From CBDCUC01 sp965222485 (lineage in GTDB: Bacteria; Pseudomonadota; Alphaproteobacteria; Rhizobiales; Hyphomicrobiaceae): a DNA stretch of 64,000 bases. Below, piece after piece: positions 43,863 through 51,203 of this stretch. Location: NCBI GenBank assembly GCA_965222485.1, contig CBDCUC010000039.1, positions 62,001-126,000 of the forward strand. The letters are read 5' to 3'. Position 1 is the first letter of the stretch. Each line of letters starts with the position of its first letter. Made by a program: the position numbers and the translations under genes. The notes under the pieces are model-generated. The model did not search any database. It had not been told where the DNA came from and saw only the letters and a program-made list of their open reading frames with translations.

Positions 43863-44243
43863 TCAATTGACGTAGAGGTCGATCTCGCGCCGGCGCCTGC
43901 CTGCAAATCCTGTGAGCAAGCTGAGCGCCCCAAACAATATGAAAGTCGGCACAGCAAGGATGCTGACGATAATGGGGTCCCACAGCCAGTCGGGTGCCGC
44001 CGCCTCGACGGACTTTTGCGCTGCGCCAAGCGCCTTGGGAACGATCGCCTCCCAATGTTGTGCCAGCGGCGTGGCCTGCATCGGACCTGTCCCATCCAGA
44101 TACGGTGTCATGTCCGAGACAAGTGCCACGATGGCCACCAAAACGAAGATGTAGGCAAGGAAGCGGTTGGTCGGCCGGGCGAGCGCACCTATTCTGCGCA
44201 GGACTGCCAGAAAGAACCTGAGTATGAATTTTAAAATGGCCAC
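43863..44243 (-). CDS. Small membrane protein of unknown function
   Basis: A 126-aa protein with a basic N-terminus, a helix near residues 29-47, a short extracytoplasmic segment (Gly-Thr-Gly-Pro-Met-Gln-Ala-Thr), and a second helix near 91-112 followed by Arg-Arg-Arg-Arg. The start is GTG 44243. I recognise no functional family. It is consistent with a genuine gene by frame length and hydrophobicity but has no known partner nearby. Confidence 0.6.
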   Translation of the reverse strand: MAILKFILRFFLAVLRRIGALARPTNRFLAYIFVLVAIVALVSDMTPYLDGTGPMQATPLAQHWEAIVPKALGAAQKSVEAAAPDWLWDPIIVSILAVPTFILFGALSLLTGFAGRRRREIDLYVN

Positions 44244-44569
44244 GCTTGAATAAAAACCTTGTATGCCCTGTGAGAGATTGGCCCGCCGGGGACGTGCGAA
44301 CGCTAGGGTTACTGACCCTGCACGCGTCCGGTCGCGCTGTTACAACGCAAAAGTCCTACCAGCACCTGCCGCCATTGTGAACGCCTGATAGAGCCACAGA
44401 AATATGTCGGCTGTGGGAGAGCTCGAAAATGGGTTAAAAGCCCTCCGGGTTGCCCGCATCGACGCTTCCGATCGGGCCAACTCATCGGACATCTGGCGCT
44501 GATCTCACGGCCCTGCCGACCCCGGTTGCGCCCAGCACGCTTCCGGGTATAGTGCGCCGCGAACTGAAT
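44244..44569. other. Intergenic upstream of tRNA-Ser
   Basis: Nothing recognised except the putative tRNA promoter at 44526-44553. Confidence 0.35.
44526..44553 (+). promoter_or_regulatory. Putative promoter of tRNA-Ser
   Basis: TTGCGC (44526-44531) and TATAGT (44548-44553) are 16 bp apart. Expected transcription would start near 44560, about 10 nt before the mature tRNA. This is by-eye assignment. Confidence 0.4.
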
Positions 44570-44659
44570 GGAGGGGTGGCCGAGTGGTTGAAGGCGCACG
44601 CCTGGAACGCGTGTAGGCGGGGAACCGTCTCGAGGGTTCGAATCCCTCTCCCTCCGCCA
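44570..44659 (+). tRNA. tRNA-Ser (anticodon GGA)
   Basis: A 90-nt cloverleaf with a long variable arm. Acceptor GGAGGGG pairs with TCCCTCC (one G-T), the anticodon stem CACGC/GCGTG closes loop CTGGAAC (anticodon GGA), the T-loop is GTTCGAATC, the discriminator is G, and CCA is encoded. Translated backwards it gives a spurious Arg-Thr-Leu-Glu protein frame that is not a gene. Confidence 0.95.
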
Positions 44660-44747
44660 CCATTTCGCTCACGCGCCGAGGGCGCTCCGCGGGGGCGGCA
44701 CTCACCCCGGGTCGCGTTGCTCCCAAGCCCTCCAGGCTCAGAATTAA

Positions 44748-44776
44748 GTTCGAACTCAGTCTCTCTCCCTCCGCCA
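44748..44776 (+). repeat. Degenerate second copy of the tRNA-Ser 3' end
   Basis: GTTCGAA (44748-44754) and CTCTCCCTCCGCCA (44763-44776) repeat the T-loop start (44636-44642) and the last 14 nt of tRNA-Ser including CCA (44646-44659). The spacing between the two blocks is 8 nt here and 3 nt in the tRNA. The two acceptor-end copies begin 117 bp apart. Confidence 0.6.
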
Positions 44777-44947
44777 GACAAGAATGCCGACCCGCAATGA
44801 CTTCCCACTCGCCAGTTGCAATCGCAAATCTCACATAGGTTGACCCGCAAGCGCGCGCACATCGCCGGTCATAGGGTCAATCGGACGGAGAAGCTGCAGT
44901 CTTGCCGGTATAGACACAAGAACGCAGCATGTCGGAATCAGTGACGC

Positions 44948-45673
44948 TCACCAATTGGCAATCGTATTGTCCGCCGCTTTTCTAAGCGAACCCGCATCAT
45001 GGATGATGACAGTGCGAAGCCCTTCGGTGTCAATAACACCTTCCGACTTCAATTGACTGATTTGTCGGCTGACGGTCTCGATGGTCAACCCGAGGAATTC
45101 ACCCATCTCGGTCCGCGACAATGGTAATTCGTAGCGAGCCGAACCATCTCCATTCGACGCGGTCGGTGTCAGCCTGCTCTTGCGTTCAATCAACAGCTCA
45201 ATGAAGCTTGCAACCTTCTCTCGTGCGGTCAACCGGCCAAGAACGAACATCCATTGGCGCGCTGCTTCCAGTTCAACAAAGGTTCTCTGAAGTAAAGCGT
45301 GCTCAAGTTCCGGCTGGTCGCGCAATAGCTCTTCGAACGATGCGCGCGAAAAGCAGCACATATCCAAATCCGTTGCCGCCTCGATTTGTATCGGGCCCTG
45401 CTTACCAAAGGGCCGCCCCACAAAATCACCTGGAAACTGCAGACCAACGATCAGTTGGCGCCCATCCCGCTTGGTTCTGACAAGCTTGACGACACCACGC
45501 ACAATGACAGCGAACCATTTTTCCTCATTGTCTCCCGAGACAATGACCTTTCCCCTAGGGAAGCGTCGGCGGTGCGCCATCTGGTGCAGGCGCTCAGCAT
45601 CCACGGCCGGTAGCGCACAGCAGAGGGCCTGGCTGCGAACATCGCAGTTTTTACAAGCGGATGGTGAACCCAA
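44948..45673 (-). CDS. FNR-type oxygen-sensing transcriptional regulator
   Basis: A 241-aa Crp/Fnr-family regulator. The N-terminus has Cys7, Cys10 and Cys18/Cys19 in the Cys-x2-Cys-x7-Cys pattern of FnrN-type proteins, with Cys106/Cys107 available as the fourth ligand of an oxygen-labile 4Fe-4S cluster. A cyclic-nucleotide-type beta roll follows, then a helix-turn-helix with Thr-Ile-Glu-Thr-Val-Ser-Arg (Glu199 and Arg203 fit recognition of TTGAT). The start is TTG 45673 with AGAGGA seven bases upstream; the next ATG would remove the cysteines. It lies 100 bp after the terminal-oxidase operon on the same strand and probably controls it through the FNR box at 52215. Confidence 0.85.
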   Translation of the reverse strand: MGSPSACKNCDVRSQALCCALPAVDAERLHQMAHRRRFPRGKVIVSGDNEEKWFAVIVRGVVKLVRTKRDGRQLIVGLQFPGDFVGRPFGKQGPIQIEAATDLDMCCFSRASFEELLRDQPELEHALLQRTFVELEAARQWMFVLGRLTAREKVASFIELLIERKSRLTPTASNGDGSARYELPLSRTEMGEFLGLTIETVSRQISQLKSEGVIDTEGLRTVIIHDAGSLRKAADNTIANW

Positions 45674-45773
45674 CGCTCAATCCTCTTTAGAGCAAAGCAA
45701 TCGACACTTCGTGGGTGCTCTTGCTCGTCATACTATCGAAAAATTAGAACCCGGCATATGCGCTCGATTGTCC

Positions 45774-47207
45774 TCACGGCTTCGGGCTTTCAGTGGGAGA
45801 TACCTCGTAACGACGCAAGGATCGGACGACGCCGACAACGAACAGTACGCCTCCAACGACGGCAAAGACGGCACCGATACCATTCAGATAAAGCCCAACA
45901 ACAGCGCCATCGACGACAACCGACTCGGCTGCAGGCGCTTTGCGCGGTGCACCATAGCCGCCAGCAAGGAAGAGGCCGATCGATGCGGCCAGTTGGCCAA
46001 GACCAAAAAGTACAAGTTGGCGGGTGAGCGCCTTCCGCGGCATCATTGGGCAACCCATGCGTGGCAGACAGTAACGCGCGGCAAGCCCCATCATCGCGAG
46101 GTTCACCGCAGCAATAACTGCGTGATAATGGGCCGGCGTGCGCGTATCCGACCCACTGATCACGAGACCCATCACCCCTCCGGCACCGAACACGATCACA
46201 GATAGAACGACTGCCACAAACGCAGGATCTCGCCATGGCAAACCATTGTTGGATCGAACTGCCATCACCGCGGCAAACCCGCTCGCTGCGACCAATATCG
46301 CAGGCACCCCCAATACAAACTTCAACCGGCGAAATGCTTCGACCTGGGACACTGAATAAGGATCGAACGAAAAATAAAATATTGGCGTACAAGACGAAAA
46401 CACGACAATGATCACGACCGCCAGTTTAAATAGGCGGAGGTTGGTCACTTGATCGCCCAGGCTTTGGCGCAACAGCAGGAACCAGCCCGTCAGCAGCAAC
46501 AGGCAGTTTAGAAACTGCATCACGTGTCCGCCGCCCCAGAACAATTGCTCATTGAAAGAGCGTGAAAGCGGCATATCGGTAAGCTGCAGCGAGGCCAAAC
46601 ACACACAAAACAGCGCCATAAGATAGAGCACGCTGCCACCAATCATGGCGAAGGTCAGCGGGCCGGATTGGGTCCAGTTAGGTCTCAGGTTCGCGAGAAG
46701 CCGGACAACCGGAAGTGCTATGGCGACGGCAAAAAGTAAAAGCCCCAAATAGTAGAACGGATGGATAATGACGGGCACATAGTTGTTGAGCGAAGCTTCG
46801 CTGCCGTCGAGAAATGCGGGCACAAACAAGAGGGGGAACGCATACGCGGTTAGTCGGCAGCCGACACGTCCAAGAACGTTCCATCTGGGCTGCATGCCGC
46901 CCATCAGCTCATCCGTCGCGATCGATACCAATAGGGCGAAAACAGTCAGGAGCCATAAGACCAGCGAAAAAACGACATGTATGACGAGCCCCTTGGAGAA
47001 AAAGTCTACCGGCCACGGCAGAAGGTTTTGCATACCGTGTATGCGCGATGCGGCCAACATCAGCGCGAATGCGCCTGCGACACCTAATGATGCAACCGCC
47101 AGCGTCAACCAGGCGCGCAACTCAGCGCGCACTTCTTCCTTCCACGGCGCGCCAGGTACTGCCTCTCGCGAAGAAGTTAGATCAGGCGTGACGGTCGTTT
47201 GCACCAT
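45774..47207 (-). CDS. Divergent heme-copper oxidase subunit I-like protein
   Basis: A 477-aa, about 12-helix membrane protein distantly related to subunit I of heme-copper oxidases. His77 (helix 2) and the His360-x-His362 pair (helix 10, in Ala-His-Tyr-His-Ala-Val) match the heme ligands. His228 in Trp-Gly-Gly-Gly-His-Val matches the first CuB ligand. The His-His pair expected in helix 7 is absent: the region around 265-285 reads Ser-Ser-Cys-Thr-Pro-Ile-Phe-Tyr-Phe, with no histidine. Thus heme binding is plausible but a normal CuB centre is not. It is the last gene of the oxidase operon, 31 bp after the DUF420 gene. It may be an electron-transfer or sensing partner, or a reductase-like paralogue. 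Confidence 0.75.
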   Translation of the reverse strand: MVQTTVTPDLTSSREAVPGAPWKEEVRAELRAWLTLAVASLGVAGAFALMLAASRIHGMQNLLPWPVDFFSKGLVIHVVFSLVLWLLTVFALLVSIATDELMGGMQPRWNVLGRVGCRLTAYAFPLLFVPAFLDGSEASLNNYVPVIIHPFYYLGLLLFAVAIALPVVRLLANLRPNWTQSGPLTFAMIGGSVLYLMALFCVCLASLQLTDMPLSRSFNEQLFWGGGHVMQFLNCLLLLTGWFLLLRQSLGDQVTNLRLFKLAVVIIVVFSSCTPIFYFSFDPYSVSQVEAFRRLKFVLGVPAILVAASGFAAVMAVRSNNGLPWRDPAFVAVVLSVIVFGAGGVMGLVISGSDTRTPAHYHAVIAAVNLAMMGLAARYCLPRMGCPMMPRKALTRQLVLFGLGQLAASIGLFLAGGYGAPRKAPAAESVVVDGAVVGLYLNGIGAVFAVVGGVLFVVGVVRSLRRYEVSPTESPKP

Positions 47208-47238
47208 GGCGATGACCCTTGGGGGACTTCTGATACGT

Positions 47239-47673
47239 CTAGGGGACCTTATGCGGCCAGATCAGCATCACCATGATGTAGATCACTATGCCAGAGCAAG
47301 CGACGAAGAACCACACGGGCCAAGCCCAACGTGCTAACCGCTTGTGCTTTTCGTAGTGCCCTGCAAGCGCTCGGTAGACCGTATATGGGACAAGCGGTGC
47401 AGCTATTGTGGCCATGATGATGTGCGCCGTCAGGAGTGTGAAATATATCGGTCGGATGATTCCTTCGCCGCCAAACTTCGCCAGTCCGGCTGCAAAATGG
47501 TAGCTGAGGTAAATCACCATGAAGGCGACGCCCAGAAACGTCGCAAATATCATCACCGCACGATGCTGCCTCTTGTGCCCACCACGGATTAGGATGTAAC
47601 CCGCCGCCAAAGCTATAATTGTCAGGATATTGATAATTGCCAAGACACTTGGCAGATGAATTCCATAGAACAT
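47239..47673 (-). CDS. DUF420 family membrane protein
   Basis: A 144-aa protein with four hydrophobic helices and the DUF420 pattern: Gly-His-x-x-x-His-Arg-x-x-Met near the start of helix 2, Tyr-His after it, Arg-Pro-x-Tyr-Phe-x-x-Leu-x-x-His in helix 3, Pro-Leu-Val-Pro-Tyr-Thr, and His-Lys-Arg-Leu-Ala-Arg-Trp-Ala-Trp-Pro-Val-Trp at the end. The invariant histidines suggest heme or metal binding. DUF420 genes commonly neighbour heme-copper oxidase assembly genes (CtaG/CtaM-like role in other bacteria). Here it lies between a 47-aa membrane protein and the divergent subunit I. Confidence 0.88.
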   Translation of the reverse strand: MFYGIHLPSVLAIINILTIIALAAGYILIRGGHKRQHRAVMIFATFLGVAFMVIYLSYHFAAGLAKFGGEGIIRPIYFTLLTAHIIMATIAAPLVPYTVYRALAGHYEKHKRLARWAWPVWFFVACSGIVIYIMVMLIWPHKVP

Positions 47674-47679
47674 GCCGAC

Positions 47680-47823
47680 TCATGGACCATATTGGATGAT
47701 CTTGTAGATGATCGATATGTACATGAATACTGATAAGCACAAAAATGCAAGCAGGGTGACCCAGAGCGCTCGTTTTCTGCGCGCCTTTCCGGTATTGGCC
47801 AACTCCTGTTTTGCCTGTTCCAT
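47680..47823 (-). CDS. 47-aa single-helix protein of the oxidase operon
   Basis: From ATG 47823: a short hydrophilic, basic N-terminus (Gln-Ala-Lys-Gln-Glu-Leu...Arg-Arg-Lys-Arg) and one hydrophobic helix (about residues 20-40). Such single-helix subunits or assembly peptides accompany many cytochrome oxidases. The frame is open to a TTG at 47892, right after the ctaD stop, so a 70-aa form is possible; the ATG form lacks a clear ribosome site. It lies between ctaD and the DUF420 gene with no other gene space. Confidence 0.6.
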   Translation of the reverse strand: MEQAKQELANTGKARRKRALWVTLLAFLCLSVFMYISIIYKIIQYGP

Positions 47824-47895
47824 TTGTGCTATCCCGGCGGTGACCAAAAAAGCACGGTGAGCAACCCCAGAGGAAGCCCACCGCAAGTCCAATTG

Positions 47896-49539
47896 CTAGT
47901 TGTATTCGTAAGGCGTCCAGTTCTCGTCGACGCGTACCGGTTTCGGAAAATTGCCCGGTCCTGGCGGGCTTTCGGTATGCGTCCACTCGAGAGACTTGGA
48001 CTTCCATGGATTTGTGCCGACGATCGGCCCGCGGAACGCGGATATGATCCAGCCAACTATCATCAAGGTCACACCTATCGCGATGAGCACAGCGCCAAAG
48101 GTCGCGACTTGATGATAGGGCTCAAACTGCGGGAACATTTCGTAATCCCAATAGCGTCTGGGCATTCCCTCTACACCAATGATGAACAACGGCCAGAAAG
48201 TGACCTGCGTGCCGATGACCTTGAACCAAAAAGCCACCTTGGCGATGCCGCTGTCGGCGGAGCGTCCGGTCATCTTTGGGAACCAGTGATAGACGGCTGC
48301 AAAGACAGCAAACGTGGCCATCAAACCCATGATGAAGTGGAAGTGTGCATGCACGAAGCTCGTCTCTGACAGATGAACCGTCATCGAGGTAATCGCCAGC
48401 GGAATGCCAGTCAGCCCTCCCACCAGAATGAGGAACAGGCAGACGACGGCATACCACATGGAAACATTGTAGGTGATCGCACCCTTCCACATGGTCCCCC
48501 ACAGGGAGATAAGCAGCAGCCCGACCGGCACTGAAATCATAAGCGTCGTCACCATCATGCCTATGCGGATCCAATCAGGCATGCCGGCAATATAGAGATG
48601 ATGGACCCATACCTCACCGGTAATAACGAGAATGCCGATTATGCCGCCGTACACCGCAGTCATGTAGTTGAAGATGCGGTTCTTAGCCTGCGTCGCGATG
48701 ATCTCGAAAAGTAGACCGACAGCCGGCAGGAAGATCACATAAACCGCCGGGTGCGAATAGAACCAGAATAGATTCTGATAAAGCAGAACGTCGCCCCCTC
48801 GCGCTGCGTCGAAGAAACCCGTTCCAATGTACTTATCAAGCAACAGCAGTGTCACTGCTGCCGCCAGAACAGGTACAAACACAATCTGAATCATGAATGC
48901 GCCGAAGATCGTCCACACGAACACGTTCATTTGGTTCCAGCCAAGGCCGGGCGCTCGCATATAAATTATTGTGATGAGGAAATTTACGGCACCAAGGATC
49001 GAGGAAAAGCCGATCAGATGAACGGTGAAAACATAAAGAGCCGTATTGGCGTTGGTCGTGATGGCGTAAGGGGGGTAGCCCGTCCACATAATGTCGGGCT
49101 TGTCAGGTATGACGAACGTCAGCAGCGCCAAGATAATGCCGCCCCAGAACAACCATACCGAAAGCGCGTTAATGCGCGGAAACGCCACGTCCGGCGCTCC
49201 GATCATCAAGGGCACCAAATAGTTTGCGGCAAAGCCGGTGAGCGCGGGAATAAGGAATGCGAGGATCATGGCCGCGCCATGGAAGTAGAGCGCAGCATTG
49301 TAGGCATCGCCGGTCGTCATCTTGAACCCGAAGTCGCCGACAAAGTAATTGATGAGCCCTGAATCGCCTGGCGACATCTGCTCCAGCCGGATACCGATCG
49401 CCATAAGTCCGGCAACGATAAATGCGGCGATCGTCCCTATCAGATAAATAATGCCGATCCGCTTGTGATCGGTCGTGAATATCCATTCTGAGATCCGGAC
49501 GCCGCTATCCCTGACGTTGGACTGCGTTGCGGTTGTCAT
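47896..49539 (-). CDS. ctaD: Cytochrome c oxidase subunit I, A2-type (ctaD-like)
   Basis: Catalytic subunit (547 aa) of a heme-copper oxidase in the inner membrane; it reduces O2 to water and pumps protons. Heme and copper ligands are all present: His87, His263, His313/His314, His399 and His401. The helix 6 motif is Tyr-Ser-His-Pro-Ala-Val-Tyr (261-267), so the glutamate of the classical Gly-His-Pro-Glu-Val-Tyr is missing and the Tyr-Ser pair of A2-type oxidases takes its place; Tyr267 is the cross-linked tyrosine. GGGAGAG precedes the ATG. It is the fourth gene of the operon ctaE-SCO-ctaC-ctaD. Confidence 0.95.
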   Translation of the reverse strand: MTTATQSNVRDSGVRISEWIFTTDHKRIGIIYLIGTIAAFIVAGLMAIGIRLEQMSPGDSGLINYFVGDFGFKMTTGDAYNAALYFHGAAMILAFLIPALTGFAANYLVPLMIGAPDVAFPRINALSVWLFWGGIILALLTFVIPDKPDIMWTGYPPYAITTNANTALYVFTVHLIGFSSILGAVNFLITIIYMRAPGLGWNQMNVFVWTIFGAFMIQIVFVPVLAAAVTLLLLDKYIGTGFFDAARGGDVLLYQNLFWFYSHPAVYVIFLPAVGLLFEIIATQAKNRIFNYMTAVYGGIIGILVITGEVWVHHLYIAGMPDWIRIGMMVTTLMISVPVGLLLISLWGTMWKGAITYNVSMWYAVVCLFLILVGGLTGIPLAITSMTVHLSETSFVHAHFHFIMGLMATFAVFAAVYHWFPKMTGRSADSGIAKVAFWFKVIGTQVTFWPLFIIGVEGMPRRYWDYEMFPQFEPYHQVATFGAVLIAIGVTLMIVGWIISAFRGPIVGTNPWKSKSLEWTHTESPPGPGNFPKPVRVDENWTPYEYN

Positions 49540-49542
49540 CTG

Positions 49543-49608
49543 TCACTCTCCCTCGGCGGCGCCTGCCACGCCCTTATCGTCTGTGTTCTGGCGAAAAAAT
49601 TCGCTCAT
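49543..49608 (-). CDS. Possible 21-aa open frame between ctaC and ctaD
   Basis: ATG 49608 to TGA 49543-49545, ending three bases before the ctaD start. The peptide (Met-Ser-Glu-Phe-Phe-Arg...Ala-Glu-Gly-Glu) is hydrophilic. Its stop codon overlaps the ctaD ribosome site, so it could be a coupling leader rather than a functional product. There is no clear ribosome site of its own. Confidence 0.25.
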   Translation of the reverse strand: MSEFFRQNTDDKGVAGAAEGE

Positions 49609-49624
49609 ACGCGTATGGGGCCGC

Positions 49625-50332
49625 CTACTCGGCCTCCTCCTTCAGCCACGCATCAAACTCCGCCTGCGGAACGGCACGAACCTCGTTGTACATTTGCGAA
49701 TGGGACGTGCCGCAAAATTCGACGCACACGACATGCGAATTCAATGGTTTGTCAGGATAAAACCAGAGATACGTGATGCGGCCAGGCATCAAATCCTCTT
49801 TGACGCGGTATTCACTCAGACCGAAGGAGTGAATGACATCATTGGATGTCATGCGCAGGACGACCGGCTTGCCAACGGGCACGACCAATTCACTAGTGGT
49901 CGTTCCATCCTCATACTCGTAGTCAAAGTACCACTGGTTCCCGGTGACCTTGATTTCCATTGCATTCGCTGGAACCGTCCGTTGTATATTCCACAGAGTC
50001 CAACCCTTTGCGGCAAGAAGGAAATCATCCGCCATAAACAGTGCGACCGGCACAAGACACCAGGCAAGCGTCAGGTCGAGGTTGAGTGGCTTGGCGGTTC
50101 CTACATCGTCGGGAGACTTAGCCCGATAGCGTATCAATAGATAAACGGCGACAATGGCGAATACGCCCCCGATCACAAACAAGTCGACCAGGATCTCGTT
50201 CCATGTGTGGTTCCATGCATCTGTCGGACTTTGGATTTCACCCTTCTTCGCAGCCGCCTCCGCAAATACAGGCGTGGCACTCAAGATGAAGATCCCAACC
50301 ACATAGTTTGCAAGCTTATGCAGCTTCGACAT
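49625..50332 (-). CDS. ctaC: Cytochrome c oxidase subunit II, CuA-containing
   Basis: A 235-aa protein from ATG 50332 (GGGGGAGAG upstream). It has a signal peptide, two transmembrane helices (about 44-68 and 82-108) and a periplasmic cupredoxin domain. The CuA ligands are His168, Cys203, Glu205 (carbonyl), Cys207, His211 and Met214. This subunit accepts electrons from cytochrome c and passes them to subunit I. The frame is open to 50356, but the shorter start has the better ribosome site. It overlaps the SCO gene end by 17 bp, so both are translated in a coupled way. There is no fused cytochrome c domain. Confidence 0.95.
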   Translation of the reverse strand: MSKLHKLANYVVGIFILSATPVFAEAAAKKGEIQSPTDAWNHTWNEILVDLFVIGGVFAIVAVYLLIRYRAKSPDDVGTAKPLNLDLTLAWCLVPVALFMADDFLLAAKGWTLWNIQRTVPANAMEIKVTGNQWYFDYEYEDGTTTSELVVPVGKPVVLRMTSNDVIHSFGLSEYRVKEDLMPGRITYLWFYPDKPLNSHVVCVEFCGTSHSQMYNEVRAVPQAEFDAWLKEEAE

Positions 50333-51203
50333 TGCACTCTCCCCCTTTGTGAGCACGCCACTTGCGAAAATTGAAATACAGCGCGGAACCGGAAAACGTC
50401 AGGATCCCGGTGAGAAGCGCCCCAATCCCAACAAAGATCGGAATGCTCAAGCGGTATCGGCCATCTTTGTAGTTGTAGCTGTAGCAAAGACTGATCGCGA
50501 AATTGATGATCTCAGAGGGCCGGAACTGGCCTTGCTTGGCATCCAGAACCGCAAGCTCCACGTCGCCTGAATCGACGTCCTGTTGATACAGGATGCGCAC
50601 GAGCCTCCCTTCTGGTGAGAAGAAAAGAAATGCGCCGGGGTGCAGAAACACGCGGTCTTCGGGAACCCAAAAGAACTTGAAACCAAGTTTTTCAGTTTCG
50701 CTGTGCAGGGATTCTTCGCTTTTGAAAGTTGCGAATGTCCATGATCTCTTTAGGTCGTCGGAAATCGCTAAGCGGTCTCTAAATGCCGCCATCGTCTTAA
50801 GAGTGTCGTGTCGATCAAACGACAGCGTAACAATGTGAAAATCCTCACCGGCTTTGACCCGGTCAACGTCATCCATCAGACGTTGCAGCACTGCGTTGAT
50901 GAGCGAACAGCTTCCGTCGCAGGAGTAATAGGCCAGAACGAGAATGACAGGCTTGCCGAGCGTCTCGCGCCAGGAAAACTCGTTACCGTCCTGATCGATG
51001 AGGACAGTTGCAGGATCGATCCTGTTGCCAAGGACGCGCTTCTCATCGATCAGCATGATGTTTGGATCGATGTCGGATACGGGACGCCTGAAATACTGGG
51101 CGCTGGATGGTGATGCTGCCGCCACAACCATCAATAATGCGAGTATCGCAGCAATTTCGTTACGACAGAATACTTCGCGCATCTTCGTCATCTGACGGCT
51201 CAC
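50316..51203 (-). CDS. SCO1/SenC copper chaperone with C-terminal membrane helix
   Basis: A 295-aa exported thioredoxin-fold protein that delivers copper to the CuA site of subunit II. The copper motif Cys95-x3-Cys99 (Tyr-Ser-Cys-Asp-Gly-Ser-Cys) and a downstream histidine (Val-Phe-Leu-His-Pro) are visible. An N-terminal signal segment is present. An extra transmembrane helix lies near residues 253-276 (Pro-Ile-Phe-Val-Gly-Ile-Gly-Ala-Leu-Leu...), not found in classical SCO1. The GTG start at 51203 overlaps the ctaE stop (GTGA); ATG codons at 51191 and 51182 are alternatives. The coupling with ctaE and ctaC shows a role in assembling this oxidase. Confidence 0.88.
   Translation of the reverse strand: MSRQMTKMREVFCRNEIAAILALLMVVAAASPSSAQYFRRPVSDIDPNIMLIDEKRVLGNRIDPATVLIDQDGNEFSWRETLGKPVILVLAYYSCDGSCSLINAVLQRLMDDVDRVKAGEDFHIVTLSFDRHDTLKTMAAFRDRLAISDDLKRSWTFATFKSEESLHSETEKLGFKFFWVPEDRVFLHPGAFLFFSPEGRLVRILYQQDVDSGDVELAVLDAKQGQFRPSEIINFAISLCYSYNYKDGRYRLSIPIFVGIGALLTGILTFSGSALYFNFRKWRAHKGGECNVEAA

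Noticed and set aside
43848..43871. Two copies of TCAATTGAC separated by 6 bp
   Set aside because: Short repeat at the end of converging genes; no promoter context to make it a credible site.
44482..44862. Minus-strand frames of 109-126 codons across tRNA-Ser
   Set aside because: They are the antisense of the tRNA and its flank (the common false Arg-Thr-Leu-Glu protein); no ribosome site or other support.
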